Part shown: in pieces, positions 42,548 to 52,899 of the stretch
Numbering within the stretch: position 1 is the first letter of the stretch
How the letters are laid out: every line of letters starts with the position of its first letter
Source: Bacteroidota bacterium
GTDB taxonomy: Bacteria; Bacteroidota; Bacteroidia; 2-12-FULL-35-15
Assembly: GCA_029237775.1 (NCBI GenBank)
Contig: JAQZBR010000008.1
Span: 62,001 to 126,000, forward strand
Length of the DNA stretch: 64,000 bases
Direction: 5' to 3'
Notes under the pieces: model-generated
Databases searched by the model: none
What the model was told of the DNA's origin: nothing
The model's input: only the letters and a program-made list of their open reading frames with translations
Program-made: the position numbers and the translations under genes

Positions 42548-43051
42548 CTATTGCGGCACTCTTCCGCCCTTAAAAAAACGCTTTTTGTAATAGTCTTCAT
42601 TCAGATCACTAACTATAACGCCTGACTTTACTGATGCATGGGCAAACTTATTATTCCCAAGATAAATTCCTACGTGTGAGATCTGCCCCTTTTTTATTTT
42701 GAAGAAAACCAGATCGCCCTCCTGGAGGCATTCCATTTCGACAGGGGTTACAGTTGTCCATATATCGCGGGAACCACCGTTTAACTCAATACAATAAGCA
42801 TCACTATACATCCTGCACACAAAACCCGAACAGTCTATTCCTTTTTTTGAGTCACCTGAATATTTGTACCTGGTCCCTCTCCAGTCGTAAACTTTATATA
42901 ACAAGTATGGAGTTTGTGCCGAATCGAGGCACACATCATGAGAAGAATAAAAAGTCTGAATAGGAGGTTTTTCAGAACGGTCAGCTTTCACTCCCTGAGC
43001 AGTTACGCGTAATATGAACAGCGTCAATATAATTGTTATCCAAAACCTCAT
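42548..43051 (-). CDS. NlpC/P60 cell-wall hydrolase (C40)
   Basis: 167 residues from MRFWITIILTLFILRVTAQG (signal peptide); the ATG at 43093 is less likely because it adds a second hydrophobic stretch. NlpC/P60 papain-like peptidase: catalytic Cys in K-G-I-D-C-S-G-F (about 82), His in S-H-V-G-I-Y-L-G (about 131), and a third polar residue H in F-A-H-A-S-V (about 143). It would cut D-Glu-meso-DAP links in peptidoglycan. Monocistronic. Confidence 0.92.
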   Translation of the reverse strand: MRFWITIILTLFILRVTAQGVKADRSEKPPIQTFYSSHDVCLDSAQTPYLLYKVYDWRGTRYKYSGDSKKGIDCSGFVCRMYSDAYCIELNGGSRDIWTTVTPVEMECLQEGDLVFFKIKKGQISHVGIYLGNNKFAHASVKSGVIVSDLNEDYYKKRFFKGGRVPQ

Positions 43052-43138
43052 GTATAACAAATATAAGAAAACAAAAATAAAGGATAAGTCCATCCTCTTA
43101 GGCGATCCGCCTGTTGAAGAATAGTTGAGCGAACTAAT

Positions 43139-45289
43139 TTATATTTTTATACCGATGATAAGAATATCATCTACCTGCTCCAGCTGACCTCTCCAGGACT
43201 CAATTGTAGCTTCTAATAGCTCCTTTTGCGACTCCATCGTTAAGTGCTGATTTTGTATCAGCAATTGCTGAAGTGATTTATATTTAAACTTCTTTCCCTT
43301 TGATCCACCAAACTGGTCAGCGTATCCATCGGTGAAAACATAAATGGAGTCACCCTTTTCCACTTTGATTTCATTGTTATGAAAGGGCTGCAATTCCTCT
43401 CCCAGAAAGACACCTATTGGTTTCTTGTCTGCTTTTATTTCAATCAGCTTCTCATCACGGATGATCCATAAGGAGTTGTATGCCCCTGCATATTCAAGAA
43501 TTCCCGTCTTCTCATCATAGGAACACAAGGCAATGTCCATCCCATCTTTTATATTAGATCCTTCTGCAGTTTGCTTAAGGGCTTTTGTAATTCCTTTGTT
43601 TAATGCATTTAGGATCAGGTTGGGTTTAGACAACCCGCTTTCATTAACAGCCTGATTAAGCTGATTGTATGCTACTATACTCATGAACGCGCCCGGAACG
43701 CCATGCCCCGTACAATCAACAGCAGCAAATAATTTTTTGTTTCCCCAATCCTCAAACCAATAAAAGTCACCACTGACAATATCTTTCGGCTTATATAATA
43801 CAAAAGATTCCCTGAATAATTTCTTAATAAAATCGTTTGATGGAAGGATAGCTTCCTGCAAACGTTTAGCATATTTAATACTGTCTGTGATCTCTTTGTT
43901 TTTGTCAGCTACTTCATCCCTATTCTGCTCAAGCTCTTTATACACTTCAAGCAGTCGCTCATTCTTGTTTTCTATCTGGAGATAGGCCGACTGCAAAGCC
44001 AGATTTGCTTTCTGCTTTTGACGGATATTTCTGAACGACATAAAGATCAAGCCAAGTAATAACGCTGCAGCAATAGAAATCCCATTAATGATCAATTTCT
44101 TTTTTGCATTTTCACTTTGTTGTAATTCTGTTTCTTTGACAAGGAATTTTATCCTCTGCTCCTTCTGCTCACTTTCGTATTTCGATTGCATCTGAGCCAC
44201 TCGATCTGCATTTTCATCACTGAATAATGAATCTTTCAGATCTGAATATCTATTGAAATATTCATATGCCTCTTTATACTTCCCCTGTTTGTAATAGACA
44301 TTCGCTATGGCGCGCAAAGATCCTTTCTGAAATGATAAAGCATGGATCTCCTCAGAGAGCCTGTAAGATTCCAAAAGATATTTTAGCGCATTATCAAGAT
44401 CTCCCATCTTCAATGAGATCTCCCCTAGATTCCCTGTTGCTATAACGATTCCTTCTTTATCATGAGCTTCCGACCAATATTTGTAAGCATCATAAAAATT
44501 CTTTAACGCTTTCTGATATTCTCCCTTATCCATATACACCAAGCCAATTCCATTCAATGAAGCGCCATATTGAGCAACAGCCTTTAGTTTTTTTCTGATC
44601 TCAAATGAAATCTGTAAATACTTCAAAGCCTCCTCATGTTTTTTGATTCCTTCATACGCCAGCCCCATTCTGTGATAAGAATAAGCAAGGCCGGCTGAAT
44701 CTTTTATCTGCTGCTGAAGCTCAATAGCATTCTTACAAAACTCGATTGCCTTTAATGGAATGTCCTGACGATCGTATAAAACAGCAAGAGTGAATAGGCA
44801 ATCAGCCTCCTGCTCCTTGTTCTTTATCTTTTGTGCAATTTCACGAGCGGTGAATAAATATTGAACTGCTTTATCAATATTGGCTCTGGTAGACCATATC
44901 CTTGACAGATGGATATAATCATCAACCAATGTATTGCTGTCTTTTGTTGCCTTATCTATCGCAAGGGCTTTCAGATAATAAAACTCTGCAGTGTCTGTAT
45001 GCCCATTCCAGTAATTCATATTACCGGTTAATGTATAGTTATAGCTTAATTCCTTTTTCAGATCTTTTTTAACAGCCAGGTTTCTTCCTTTTGAAAGGTA
45101 TTTGTTTGCGGAATCATTGTCAGACTTTAAATAAAAATAAGCTATACGATTAAAGGTAGCAGCAATAATGGTGTCGTTACGCGTCCCATGAATCTGCTTT
45201 AACAGGCTGTCCGGCTGTAAAGGGGCTTGTCCATCAGCAGAAAACACCGATGAACAGAGAATAAAAAAAAATAGAAACAGCCTTTTCAA
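43139..45289 (-). CDS. TPR sensor protein with SpoIIE phosphatase domain (paralogue 2)
   Basis: 716 residues. Signal peptide (1-18), TPR array (about 40-370), one transmembrane helix (about 398-418), coiled coil, and a SpoIIE PP2C-type phosphatase (about 480-716) with G-D-F-Y-W, D-C-T-G-H-G-V-P-G-A and D-G-Y-A-D-Q-F-G-G. The start is TTG, 7 bases after the stop of the third paralogue. It ends in E-Q-V-D-D-I-L-I-I-G-I-K-I, as do its paralogues. No partner kinase or anti-sigma antagonist is adjacent. Confidence 0.93.
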   Translation of the reverse strand: MKRLFLFFFILCSSVFSADGQAPLQPDSLLKQIHGTRNDTIIAATFNRIAYFYLKSDNDSANKYLSKGRNLAVKKDLKKELSYNYTLTGNMNYWNGHTDTAEFYYLKALAIDKATKDSNTLVDDYIHLSRIWSTRANIDKAVQYLFTAREIAQKIKNKEQEADCLFTLAVLYDRQDIPLKAIEFCKNAIELQQQIKDSAGLAYSYHRMGLAYEGIKKHEEALKYLQISFEIRKKLKAVAQYGASLNGIGLVYMDKGEYQKALKNFYDAYKYWSEAHDKEGIVIATGNLGEISLKMGDLDNALKYLLESYRLSEEIHALSFQKGSLRAIANVYYKQGKYKEAYEYFNRYSDLKDSLFSDENADRVAQMQSKYESEQKEQRIKFLVKETELQQSENAKKKLIINGISIAAALLLGLIFMSFRNIRQKQKANLALQSAYLQIENKNERLLEVYKELEQNRDEVADKNKEITDSIKYAKRLQEAILPSNDFIKKLFRESFVLYKPKDIVSGDFYWFEDWGNKKLFAAVDCTGHGVPGAFMSIVAYNQLNQAVNESGLSKPNLILNALNKGITKALKQTAEGSNIKDGMDIALCSYDEKTGILEYAGAYNSLWIIRDEKLIEIKADKKPIGVFLGEELQPFHNNEIKVEKGDSIYVFTDGYADQFGGSKGKKFKYKSLQQLLIQNQHLTMESQKELLEATIESWRGQLEQVDDILIIGIKI

Positions 45290-45296
45290 TTTTGCG

Positions 45297-47441
45297 CTAG
45301 CTTATTTTAATACCTATAAGTAAAATATCATCCACTTGTTCCAGCCTACCTTTCCAGCTCTCAAATGTTTCATCAAATACTTTTGACTGTTCATTTACAT
45401 CTTTGTTAGCATTATCCAAAAGAAGCTTCTGAAGTTGTTTATACTTAAATTTCTTTCCTGCCTCACCGCCAAACTGATCGGCATATCCATCGGTAAACAT
45501 ATAAAGCATATCACCGGCTTTTAATTCAAATTCATTGTTTGTGAAATGCTTTACATCTTCCCCGACAAATGATCCCACCGGATATTTATCTGCCTTAAGC
45601 TCTATCAGTTCATTATTTCTGATGATCCACAAAGGATTGTACGCGGCTGCATACTCTAACATTTTCTTTTGTTTATCGATGCTGATAAGACAAATATCCA
45701 TACCATCCTTAACTGAAGAATCTTCCTCTGATTGATGAAGCATCTTTGAAATATTTTTATTCAGATCATTTAAAATGAGTGCCGGCTTTGATAGTCCGTA
45801 AACATTCAACGCCTGATTTAAAAGATTATAACCTACAATGCTCATGAATGCTCCGGGCACACCATGTCCGGTACAATCAACCGCAGCGACAAATACTTTT
45901 CCACCCCACTCTTCTACGTAATAAAAATCTCCGCTTACTATATCCTTCGGCTTGTATAAAATAAAGCTGTCAGGAAGTAATTTCTTTACGAAATGTTGTG
46001 GCGGCAGAATAGCTTCCTGCAATCGTTTTGCGTATTTAATGCTATCCGTTATCTCTTTATTCTTGATCGCCAGCTCTGTGTTCTGCTGTTCGATCTGTTC
46101 TTTCTGCTCGAAAATGTTTTGGTTTTTTGCTTCGAGAGCCAGATTTGCTTTCTTACGAACCTGGTTTCTATTGTACAGAAGCAATGCGAGCAGCAGTACA
46201 AATACACAGCCTACTATTAATGCATTTCTGATGAATGCGCTCTTACTTTGTTCGGCAGCGCGTGTAATTGATTGAATCTCCCTTTCTTTTTTCAACAGTT
46301 CTATTTGCTTGCTTTTCTTGTCATTGTTATACTTTGCATCCATCTCCGCGATCTGGGAAGAGCTTTCTTTATTAAGGATGGAATCTTTTACTTCAGTGTA
46401 TTTACGATGATAGTCAAGCGCCTCTTTATAATTGTTATTAAGCTGATAAATTTCAGAAATTGCTTTATAGGATTCACTTAACTGCTTTTGCGCATTGATC
46501 TCTTTGGAGATAGCTATTGCCTGGTTGTAATTTTCAATCGCCTTTGGATAATTTTGTCTGTCCGCATAGTTCTTCGCGATCGACATATAAGCATACGCCA
46601 TCTGACTCTTGTTTCCCACCTGTTTCTCTATTTCCAATGAACGTTTTGTATATTCAAGAGCTTCTTCATACTTTTTCTGTTCGACAAGCACATCTGAAAT
46701 ATTCACACAGATGGTGGACATTCCAGGTCTATGATTGATCTCGGTGTAGATCGCGAGGGCTCGTTTGAAAAAAGCGATTGAAATATCAAGTTTTCCTTTG
46801 TAGTAATTAACTCCTCCGATATTTGAATAAACACCTGCCAGGCCTTTTTTATCATCCACACTCGAATAGATCGTGATCACCTGCATAAAACTTTCCAACG
46901 CCTTGTCAAGATCACCCTGCGACCAATATATCAAACCAATATTATTATAGGAGCTGGCCATCCCACTCTGATTTCCCAGCTCTTCATCAATCTTCAGAGA
47001 AATAAGAAAATACTCCAATGCCTTATTATACTTTCCCTGGTTCCAATAAACCATCCCGATATTATTGTTTGAAATTGAAAGTGAATTCCGGTCGTTCAGC
47101 TTTTTGCTGATCTTTAATGATCCAAAATAGTATTCGAGAGCTTTATCATGGTTGCCCTGATTCATATTAATCATTCCAAGGACATGCATTGCTTTCGCCA
47201 TACCTTTTTCATCATCAATAGATGTGGCTTTCGTAAGAGAGCTGTCAGCAAATAACTCGGCCTTTTGAGGGTCATTGTATCTGTATTCGGAAGCCAATCC
47301 GCAGAGCAATTTTACTTTAAGAGTATCGGGCGGGGATTTTTTCAGAAGATTGGTAAGACTGTCAATAACACGTTGGCTCTGGGCCGAAGAGAGCACCGTA
47401 ATAAAAAACATGAAAGCAATGAGTATATACTTTCTGATCAT
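45297..47441 (-). CDS. TPR sensor protein with SpoIIE phosphatase domain (paralogue 3)
   Basis: 714 residues with the same plan: signal peptide (1-20), TPR array (about 40-370, repeats such as SSYNNIGLIYWSQGDLDKAL), transmembrane helix (about 399-420), coiled coil with Q/E/K-rich sequence, SpoIIE phosphatase (about 478-714) with intact metal motifs. First gene of a two-gene unit with paralogue 2; the close phosphatase identity suggests tandem duplication, while the TPR parts differ, which would change the signal sensed. Confidence 0.93.
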   Translation of the reverse strand: MIRKYILIAFMFFITVLSSAQSQRVIDSLTNLLKKSPPDTLKVKLLCGLASEYRYNDPQKAELFADSSLTKATSIDDEKGMAKAMHVLGMINMNQGNHDKALEYYFGSLKISKKLNDRNSLSISNNNIGMVYWNQGKYNKALEYFLISLKIDEELGNQSGMASSYNNIGLIYWSQGDLDKALESFMQVITIYSSVDDKKGLAGVYSNIGGVNYYKGKLDISIAFFKRALAIYTEINHRPGMSTICVNISDVLVEQKKYEEALEYTKRSLEIEKQVGNKSQMAYAYMSIAKNYADRQNYPKAIENYNQAIAISKEINAQKQLSESYKAISEIYQLNNNYKEALDYHRKYTEVKDSILNKESSSQIAEMDAKYNNDKKSKQIELLKKEREIQSITRAAEQSKSAFIRNALIVGCVFVLLLALLLYNRNQVRKKANLALEAKNQNIFEQKEQIEQQNTELAIKNKEITDSIKYAKRLQEAILPPQHFVKKLLPDSFILYKPKDIVSGDFYYVEEWGGKVFVAAVDCTGHGVPGAFMSIVGYNLLNQALNVYGLSKPALILNDLNKNISKMLHQSEEDSSVKDGMDICLISIDKQKKMLEYAAAYNPLWIIRNNELIELKADKYPVGSFVGEDVKHFTNNEFELKAGDMLYMFTDGYADQFGGEAGKKFKYKQLQKLLLDNANKDVNEQSKVFDETFESWKGRLEQVDDILLIGIKIS

Positions 47442-47688
47442 AAAATGTGTTATCTGTAATTGTCAGTAATCATTTTCAGATCACTCAACGACTTGTCTGT
47501 GTAAAGACGAACCCTAATATCCTGCAATATATTAAAATTATTTCAGGAAAAATCGTCATTAGTTTTTTTAAAACAAAGCCAAAAAGGCACTCAGAGAGAA
47601 GTAATTAAGTCAATAAGTCCGTTATTATACTTAATGGTACCGATGGAATATGTTTTGAGAGATTTTGAACGAAACAAAATAACACATT

Positions 47689-50292
47689 ATGAATCTTAAT
47701 AATTTTACAATCAAATCGCAGGAAGCTGTTCAACAGGCATTGCAACTCGCTACTGTTAACGGAAACCAGGCTATTGAAAACGGACACCTTTTAAAAGGGA
47801 TACTGGAAGTTGATGAAAACGTCACTCCTTTTATTCTGAAAAAACTGAATGTCAATACTCCCATTTTTATAAAGGCGCTTGATAAGATCATTGAAAGCTA
47901 TCCGAAAGTTTCTGGTTCACAACCCTACCTTTCCAATGCTGCAAACCAGACCATTTCGAAAGCCACTTCTTACCTGAAAGAATGGAATGATGAGTACGTT
48001 TCCATCGAACATTTACTTTGGGGAATGCTTTCTACGAAGGATGTTGTTTCACAGCTGATGAAGGATAATGGTGTAACAGAAAAGGATATGAAAGCTGCGA
48101 TAGCTGAGCTTCGCAAAGGTGCTAAGGTTACAAGTCAAACTGCGGAAGACACCTATAACTCATTAAATAAATACGCAATTAATCTGAATGATCAGGCGAA
48201 GAAAGGCCGTCTTGATCCCGTGATCGGAAGAGATGAGGAGATCAGAAGAGTACTCCAGATTCTTTCCCGTAGAACGAAAAATAATCCAATCCTTGTCGGA
48301 GAGCCTGGTGTAGGTAAAACTGCCATTGCAGAAGGGCTTGCACATAGAATTATCAATGGTGATGTTCCTGATAACCTTAAAAGCAAACAGATCTACTCAC
48401 TTGATATGGGTGCGCTCGTTGCGGGTGCCAAATACAAAGGTGAATTCGAAGAAAGATTAAAGTCTGTTGTAAAAGAAGTTATTTCGGCAGAAGGCGAGAT
48501 CATACTTTTTATTGATGAGATCCACACACTTGTAGGTGCCGGAGGCGGTGAAGGCGCTATGGATGCGGCCAACATCCTCAAACCTGCTCTCGCCCGTGGT
48601 GAGCTCCGTGCTATCGGTGCAACGACCTTAAATGAGTTCCAGAAATATTTTGAAAAAGATAAAGCTCTTGAAAGGCGATTCCAGAAAGTGATGGTTGATG
48701 AACCTACTTCGGAAGACGCCATTTCTATCCTTCGCGGGATCAAAGAAAAATACGAAAGCCATCACAAAGTGCGTATCAAAGATGAAGCGATCATCTCTGC
48801 AGTTGAATTATCACAACGCTACATTAATGATCGTTTCCTTCCTGATAAAGCGATCGACCTTATGGATGAAGCGGCATCTAAACTAAGGATGCAAATCAAT
48901 TCTATGCCGATTGAACTGGACGAAGTTGAACGCAAGATTCGTCAGCTCGAAATCGAACGTGAAGCTATCAAACGCGAAAGCAATCAGAAAAAGCTTGATG
49001 AGCTGAATAAGGAGATTGCGGAGCTTTCAGACAAAAGGACAAGTCTACGCGCTAAATGGCAGGGAGAAAAGGAAGTTGTTGAAGGCATTCAGAAGGTGAA
49101 GGAGCAAATCGAACATTTAAAGTTTGAAGCGGAGCAAGCAGAGCGTAACGGTGATTACGGAAAAGTGGCTGAGATCCGATATGGCAAAGTTCAGGAAATG
49201 CAGAGCCAATTGAAGACTTTCGAAAGCAAGCTTGCTGAGATGCAGCAAAGCGGCTCACAAATGATCAAAGAGGAAGTGGACAGCGAAGACATTGCCGGTG
49301 TAGTTGCGGGGTGGACAGGCATACCCGTTAACCGTATGCTGCAAAGCGAGCGTGAGAAACTCCTTCATCTCGAAGACGAGCTGCACAAGCGTGTTGTCGG
49401 CCAGGACGAAGCAATTGAAGCTATCAGTGATGCAGTAAGAAGGAGTCGTGCGGGTTTGCAGGATACAAAGCGCCCTATTGGTTCATTCATTTTTCTCGGA
49501 ACTACGGGTGTCGGTAAAACAGAACTAGCAAAAGCGCTTGCCGATTTCCTTTTCAACAATGAGAACAGCATGACACGTATTGACATGAGTGAATATCAGG
49601 AAAGACATGCTGTGAGCCGTTTGGTTGGAGCACCTCCGGGATACGTTGGTTATGATGAGGGTGGCCAGCTTACCGAAGCTGTTAGACGCAAACCGTACAG
49701 TGTGGTGTTGTTGGATGAGATCGAAAAGGCGCATCCTGATGTATTTAATATTTTGCTACAGGTTCTTGATGATGGCCGTTTAACAGATAACAAAGGACGT
49801 GTAGTGAATTTCAAGAATACGATCATCATCATGACATCCAACATGGGATCACATCTCATTCAGGAGAATTTCGAAAACATGGATGAAGACAATAAGGATA
49901 GAATTCTTGCAAAAACAAAGCTCGAAGTTTTTGAATTGCTGAAGAAATCAATACGTCCCGAATTCCTCAACCGTATTGATGAGACAATCATGTTTACACC
50001 TTTAACGAGAACTGATGTTCATCGGATTGTTGAACTACAGTTTGAAAGCGTTGCAAAAAGGTTAAAGGAAAATGATATTAAGATCAGCGCTACCGAAGCT
50101 GCGATTGACTGGCTGGCTCAGCTCGGCTTCGATCCTCAGTTTGGCGCCCGTCCTGTGAAACGTGTCATCCAAAAGACTGTATTAAATGAGCTTTCCAAAC
50201 AGATACTGGGTGGAAAGGTGCAGAAAGACACAGAGATCCTGCTTGATCTTTCAAAAAATGAACTGGTATTTAAAAATATTACGAATAGTTAA
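47689..50292 (+). CDS. clpB: ATP-dependent disaggregase ClpB
   Basis: 867 residues, the usual ClpB length. N domain (1-145), AAA1 with Walker [10 protein letters not shown] (about 204-212) and I-L-F-I-D-E-I-H, the long coiled-coil middle domain (about 410-530), AAA2 with Walker [10 protein letters not shown] (about 605-613) and [11 protein letters not shown]. With DnaK it extracts proteins from aggregates. No clpS or clpP partner and no CIRCE-type repeat is seen upstream. ATG start. Confidence 0.97.
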   Translation: MNLNNFTIKSQEAVQQALQLATVNGNQAIENGHLLKGILEVDENVTPFILKKLNVNTPIFIKALDKIIESYPKVSGSQPYLSNAANQTISKATSYLKEWNDEYVSIEHLLWGMLSTKDVVSQLMKDNGVTEKDMKAAIAELRKGAKVTSQTAEDTYNSLNKYAINLNDQAKKGRLDPVIGRDEEIRRVLQILSRRTKNNPILVGEPGVGKTAIAEGLAHRIINGDVPDNLKSKQIYSLDMGALVAGAKYKGEFEERLKSVVKEVISAEGEIILFIDEIHTLVGAGGGEGAMDAANILKPALARGELRAIGATTLNEFQKYFEKDKALERRFQKVMVDEPTSEDAISILRGIKEKYESHHKVRIKDEAIISAVELSQRYINDRFLPDKAIDLMDEAASKLRMQINSMPIELDEVERKIRQLEIEREAIKRESNQKKLDELNKEIAELSDKRTSLRAKWQGEKEVVEGIQKVKEQIEHLKFEAEQAERNGDYGKVAEIRYGKVQEMQSQLKTFESKLAEMQQSGSQMIKEEVDSEDIAGVVAGWTGIPVNRMLQSEREKLLHLEDELHKRVVGQDEAIEAISDAVRRSRAGLQDTKRPIGSFIFLGTTGVGKTELAKALADFLFNNENSMTRIDMSEYQERHAVSRLVGAPPGYVGYDEGGQLTEAVRRKPYSVVLLDEIEKAHPDVFNILLQVLDDGRLTDNKGRVVNFKNTIIIMTSNMGSHLIQENFENMDEDNKDRILAKTKLEVFELLKKSIRPEFLNRIDETIMFTPLTRTDVHRIVELQFESVAKRLKENDIKISATEAAIDWLAQLGFDPQFGARPVKRVIQKTVLNELSKQILGGKVQKDTEILLDLSKNELVFKNITNS

Positions 50293-50456
50293 GAACAATG
50301 CCTGTTAATATATGTTAACTGTATACTGGTGGCATACAAATTGAGTTTTATCAGTACGATCACAAAAACAAAACAAATGAAATAGCCATTACAGGCAAAT
50401 CAATAAAACTAATGATGGCGTATTCCATTTAACATTAACCACACAAATTAAAACAA

Positions 50457-50597
50457 ATGAAAACAAAAAAAATAGTTGAAGATAACCGCCCCCGTTTTAA
50501 AGTTCAGATCGACTATAAAACAGTTATTACTGTGCGCACAATGGAGGCTGTTAAGTCATGGATACAACGTTATCCTGCAGCTAAGCTGGTGGATTGA
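50457..50597 (+). CDS. 46-aa basic small protein
   Basis: Translation starts MKTKKIVEDNRPRFKVQIDY and ends WIQRYPAAKLVD; no membrane span. It reads as a compact beta-alpha peptide (KVQIDYKTVITVRTMEAVKSWIQRYP). A strong terminator starts 24 bases after the stop codon. The family is not recognised, but the ORF has a natural start context and a defined 3' end. A related start-like string (AAACAAATGAAA) occurs 80 bases upstream at 50371-50382 and stops at once. Confidence 0.5.
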   Translation: MKTKKIVEDNRPRFKVQIDYKTVITVRTMEAVKSWIQRYPAAKLVD

Positions 50598-50620
50598 TCC
50601 TCGAAATTCAAAACAAATTC

Positions 50621-50657
50621 AAGCTCTGACCCGCAAATACGGATCAGAGCTTTTTTT
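50621..50657 (+). terminator. Rho-independent terminator after the 46-aa ORF
   Basis: Perfect 9-bp stem AAGCTCTGA (50621-50629) / TCAGAGCTT (50644-50652) with a 14-base loop and a T7 tail. Confidence 0.88.
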
Positions 50658-50696
50658 ATTATTTAACTGGCATTTCAACCCATTTATCTAAATCTT

Positions 50697-50727
50697 TTTT
50701 CTGCAGCTATCCCTTGTTATATCTTTG
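50697..50727 (+). promoter_or_regulatory. Promoter of the 148-aa gene
   Basis: TATCTTTG (50720-50727) fits TAnnTTTG, with TTTT at the -33 position (50697-50700). The ATG is at 50755. Confidence 0.6.
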
Positions 50728-50754
50728 CGCCCTTAAACCGGAACAATCCTAAAA

Positions 50755-51201
50755 ATGAAACATATTTTACTTGCATGCGCATTGATTCTTGCGTTTATGA
50801 ATTCCGTCATCGCTAAAGACGAGCCTGGAGATTATAATGAAATTGATAACTCAATCATTATCGACCGGATCAGCAACGATGATGTAACTGTAACAATACC
50901 CTCTCCTGTATTTTCATTCCGCGAAGCTGAAGTAAAAATTAAATTTCATAACCCTGAACATACCAAACTTTTGTTGAATAAAAACAAGGTCGAGTTTCTT
51001 GTGAACGGAGAACCAATGTTGCTTGATTTTGCGAATGGTGAAGCGAGCTTCAAACATAATTTTAAAAACTCCAATATCATCAGCATCTACTGTGAAGACC
51101 TTTCCTATTCAAATAAAGTGACTGTGTATCCACTTTGGGCGATCTTAATTCCACTTGCCGTGATCCTTCTATATATTCTTAAACGCCTCTTTTTAAAATA
51201 A
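50755..51201 (+). CDS. Exported hypothetical protein with C-terminal anchor
   Basis: 148 residues. Signal peptide (1-20), a beta-rich domain (about 35-125) with no family match, and a C-terminal transmembrane helix (about 126-143) followed by K-R-L-F-L-K. The topology suggests a periplasmic domain tethered by both ends or only by the tail. Its own promoter and terminator make it a single-gene unit. Function unknown. Confidence 0.72.
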   Translation: MKHILLACALILAFMNSVIAKDEPGDYNEIDNSIIIDRISNDDVTVTIPSPVFSFREAEVKIKFHNPEHTKLLLNKNKVEFLVNGEPMLLDFANGEASFKHNFKNSNIISIYCEDLSYSNKVTVYPLWAILIPLAVILLYILKRLFLK

Positions 51202-51221
51202 TAACATCCCCGCTTACTCAG

Positions 51222-51248
51222 ACTCCGGCCTAACCGGAGTTTTTTTTT
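51222..51248 (+). terminator. Terminator after the 148-aa gene
   Basis: Stem ACTCCGG (51222-51228) / CCGGAGT (51234-51240), 5-base loop, T-run immediately after. Confidence 0.88.
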
Positions 51249-51298
51249 GAAGAAAAGGCTCAAAAAAATTTGTTAATATTGTAAGAGATCTATCTGAT

Positions 51299-52051
51299 TT
51301 GTCTGACAAGCCCAAAATATCGATCATCACAGTTGTTTTCAATGGTGAAGCATTGATCGCACGCACGATAGAAAGTGTTATTTCCCAATCCTACACCAAC
51401 ATCGAGTATATTATAATCGATGGTGCATCAAGCGACAATACTCTTAAAATCATTGAAAGATATAAAAGCAAAATTGCGCTTTTACATTCAGGCAAAGATG
51501 AAGGTATATATGATGCAATGAATAAAGGTTTGCGTGATGCAAGCGGGGATTATGTCCTGTTTATGAATGCCGGTGATGAGCTGTACTGCGCAGATACGAT
51601 AAAGGAAGTGTTTGGTATTGCTCCCGAAGGCGATGTCTATTACGGAAACACCGCTGTGGTAGATCAATACGGCAAAACTCTTGGTGACCGCAGATTAGCA
51701 CCACCGGATCAGATGACTTGGAAAGACCTCAAATACGGCATGTGTGTTTCCCATCAGTCTTTCATCGCACGGAGATTGCTTTGTGATTTTTACGATCTTG
51801 ATTATAAAGTCAGCGCTGATATCGACTGGGTAATCAAAGTGTTGAAGCAATCTGATAAGGTAGTTAACACGCATTTGTATATCTCCAGATTCCTTGAAGG
51901 CGGAACTTCAAACAAGCGCAGAAAAAAAGCGCTCATTGAGCGCTTTTTTATTATGGTTAAACATTACGGTTTTTTTCAAACGATTATCAGTCATATCCTC
52001 ATTCTTTTTCGTTACCCTTTCCATCGGTTCACGAAACGCTCAATGACCTGA
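51299..52051 (+). CDS. Family 2 glycosyltransferase
   Basis: 250 residues. GT-A fold, family GT2 with the nucleotide-sugar site I-S-I-I-T-V-V-F-N-G (about 6-15) and Y-I-I-I-D-G-A-S-S-D-N-T (about 36-47), D-x-D-like A-G-D-E region (about 94-97). It probably transfers a sugar in cell-surface polysaccharide synthesis. The start is TTG (51299); no ATG occurs until residue 75. It is isolated from other polysaccharide genes and converges with the next minus-strand gene, 1 base between stop codons. Confidence 0.9.
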   Translation: MSDKPKISIITVVFNGEALIARTIESVISQSYTNIEYIIIDGASSDNTLKIIERYKSKIALLHSGKDEGIYDAMNKGLRDASGDYVLFMNAGDELYCADTIKEVFGIAPEGDVYYGNTAVVDQYGKTLGDRRLAPPDQMTWKDLKYGMCVSHQSFIARRLLCDFYDLDYKVSADIDWVIKVLKQSDKVVNTHLYISRFLEGGTSNKRRKKALIERFFIMVKHYGFFQTIISHILILFRYPFHRFTKRSMT

Positions 52052-52052
52052 T

Positions 52053-52826
52053 CTATTTCAACTTCTTGATCAGTTCTTCACAATCTTTCTTTGCTTTAAT
52101 ATCATCATCATTTGTCGGAGTGATCTCCAGTGCTTTTTGTGCCCATAGCTTAGCCTCCACAGGTTTATCCATATCATAATACGTCTGTGCAAGCTCATAC
52201 TGGTGATTCATATAACGAGGCTCAATTGCAATTGCTGACATAAACGATTTAATTGCATCCTCAAATGAACCTCCCGGAGGAACCCCGCCAAAAAAAGAGT
52301 TGATCATAGCTTTTTCAATTGCGCTGAAATTCGCAACAGTTCTATGCCAGCGGCCAAGAATGTGATACGCCCCGGCCATTTTTGGATTTAAAGCCACTGC
52401 CCTGTCTGCCTCGGCTTTTATCAGTTTCGCATTTGCGATTTTTTGTTTTGAACTTGCATTTTCATTGATGCGCCCTAATGCCATTGCATATGCATAATGT
52501 GCATCTGCACTGGTTTCAGAAAGCTTGATCGCCTTTTTTGCGAGGTACTCAGCTGATTTATAATGCTTCATTTTCTCGGCTTCAGGCGCGTAATAAAAAC
52601 CATATTTGGAATAACAATAACTTCCATACTGAAGATAATTTACATTATTTGAATCTGATTTCAGCAAAGCCTGAAACATTGGGAATGCTTCTTTGTATTT
52701 ATAATCCGTTTTTAGCTTGTAGGCTTTTTTATAAACCTCATCATTGTTTGTCTGAGCGAAAGCCGATACGCAAAGCAATGAACAAACTGATGCAATTAAA
52801 ACTGTTCTTGTTTTTGTCATTTTCAT
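52053..52826 (-). CDS. RMDN-like periplasmic TPR protein
   Basis: 257 residues. Signal peptide (about 1-24), then tetratricopeptide repeats (about 28-250) including A-D-A-H-Y-A-Y-A-M-A-L-G-R and A-G-A-Y-H-I-L-G-R-W-H-R-T-V-A-N-F. The segment A-N-F-S-A-I-E-K-A-M-I-N-S-F-F-G-G-V-P-P-G-G-S-F-E-D-A-I resembles the regulator of microtubule dynamics (RMDN) TPR family, mainly eukaryotic but with bacterial relatives. Function unknown. Single gene. Confidence 0.75.
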   Translation of the reverse strand: MKMTKTRTVLIASVCSLLCVSAFAQTNNDEVYKKAYKLKTDYKYKEAFPMFQALLKSDSNNVNYLQYGSYCYSKYGFYYAPEAEKMKHYKSAEYLAKKAIKLSETSADAHYAYAMALGRINENASSKQKIANAKLIKAEADRAVALNPKMAGAYHILGRWHRTVANFSAIEKAMINSFFGGVPPGGSFEDAIKSFMSAIAIEPRYMNHQYELAQTYYDMDKPVEAKLWAQKALEITPTNDDDIKAKKDCEELIKKLK

Positions 52827-52899
52827 TTTCGTTTAAAATTTAATTAATATTTTTTCCAACACAGATTCGGAAATCCATAAGACTCATTTCAGTACATTT

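Noticed and set aside
50342-50353. TGAGTTTTATCA as a seventh regulon site upstream of the 46-aa ORF
   Set aside because: It fits TGA-N6-TCA, but no TAnnTTTG box lies 29.5 bases downstream; probably a chance match.
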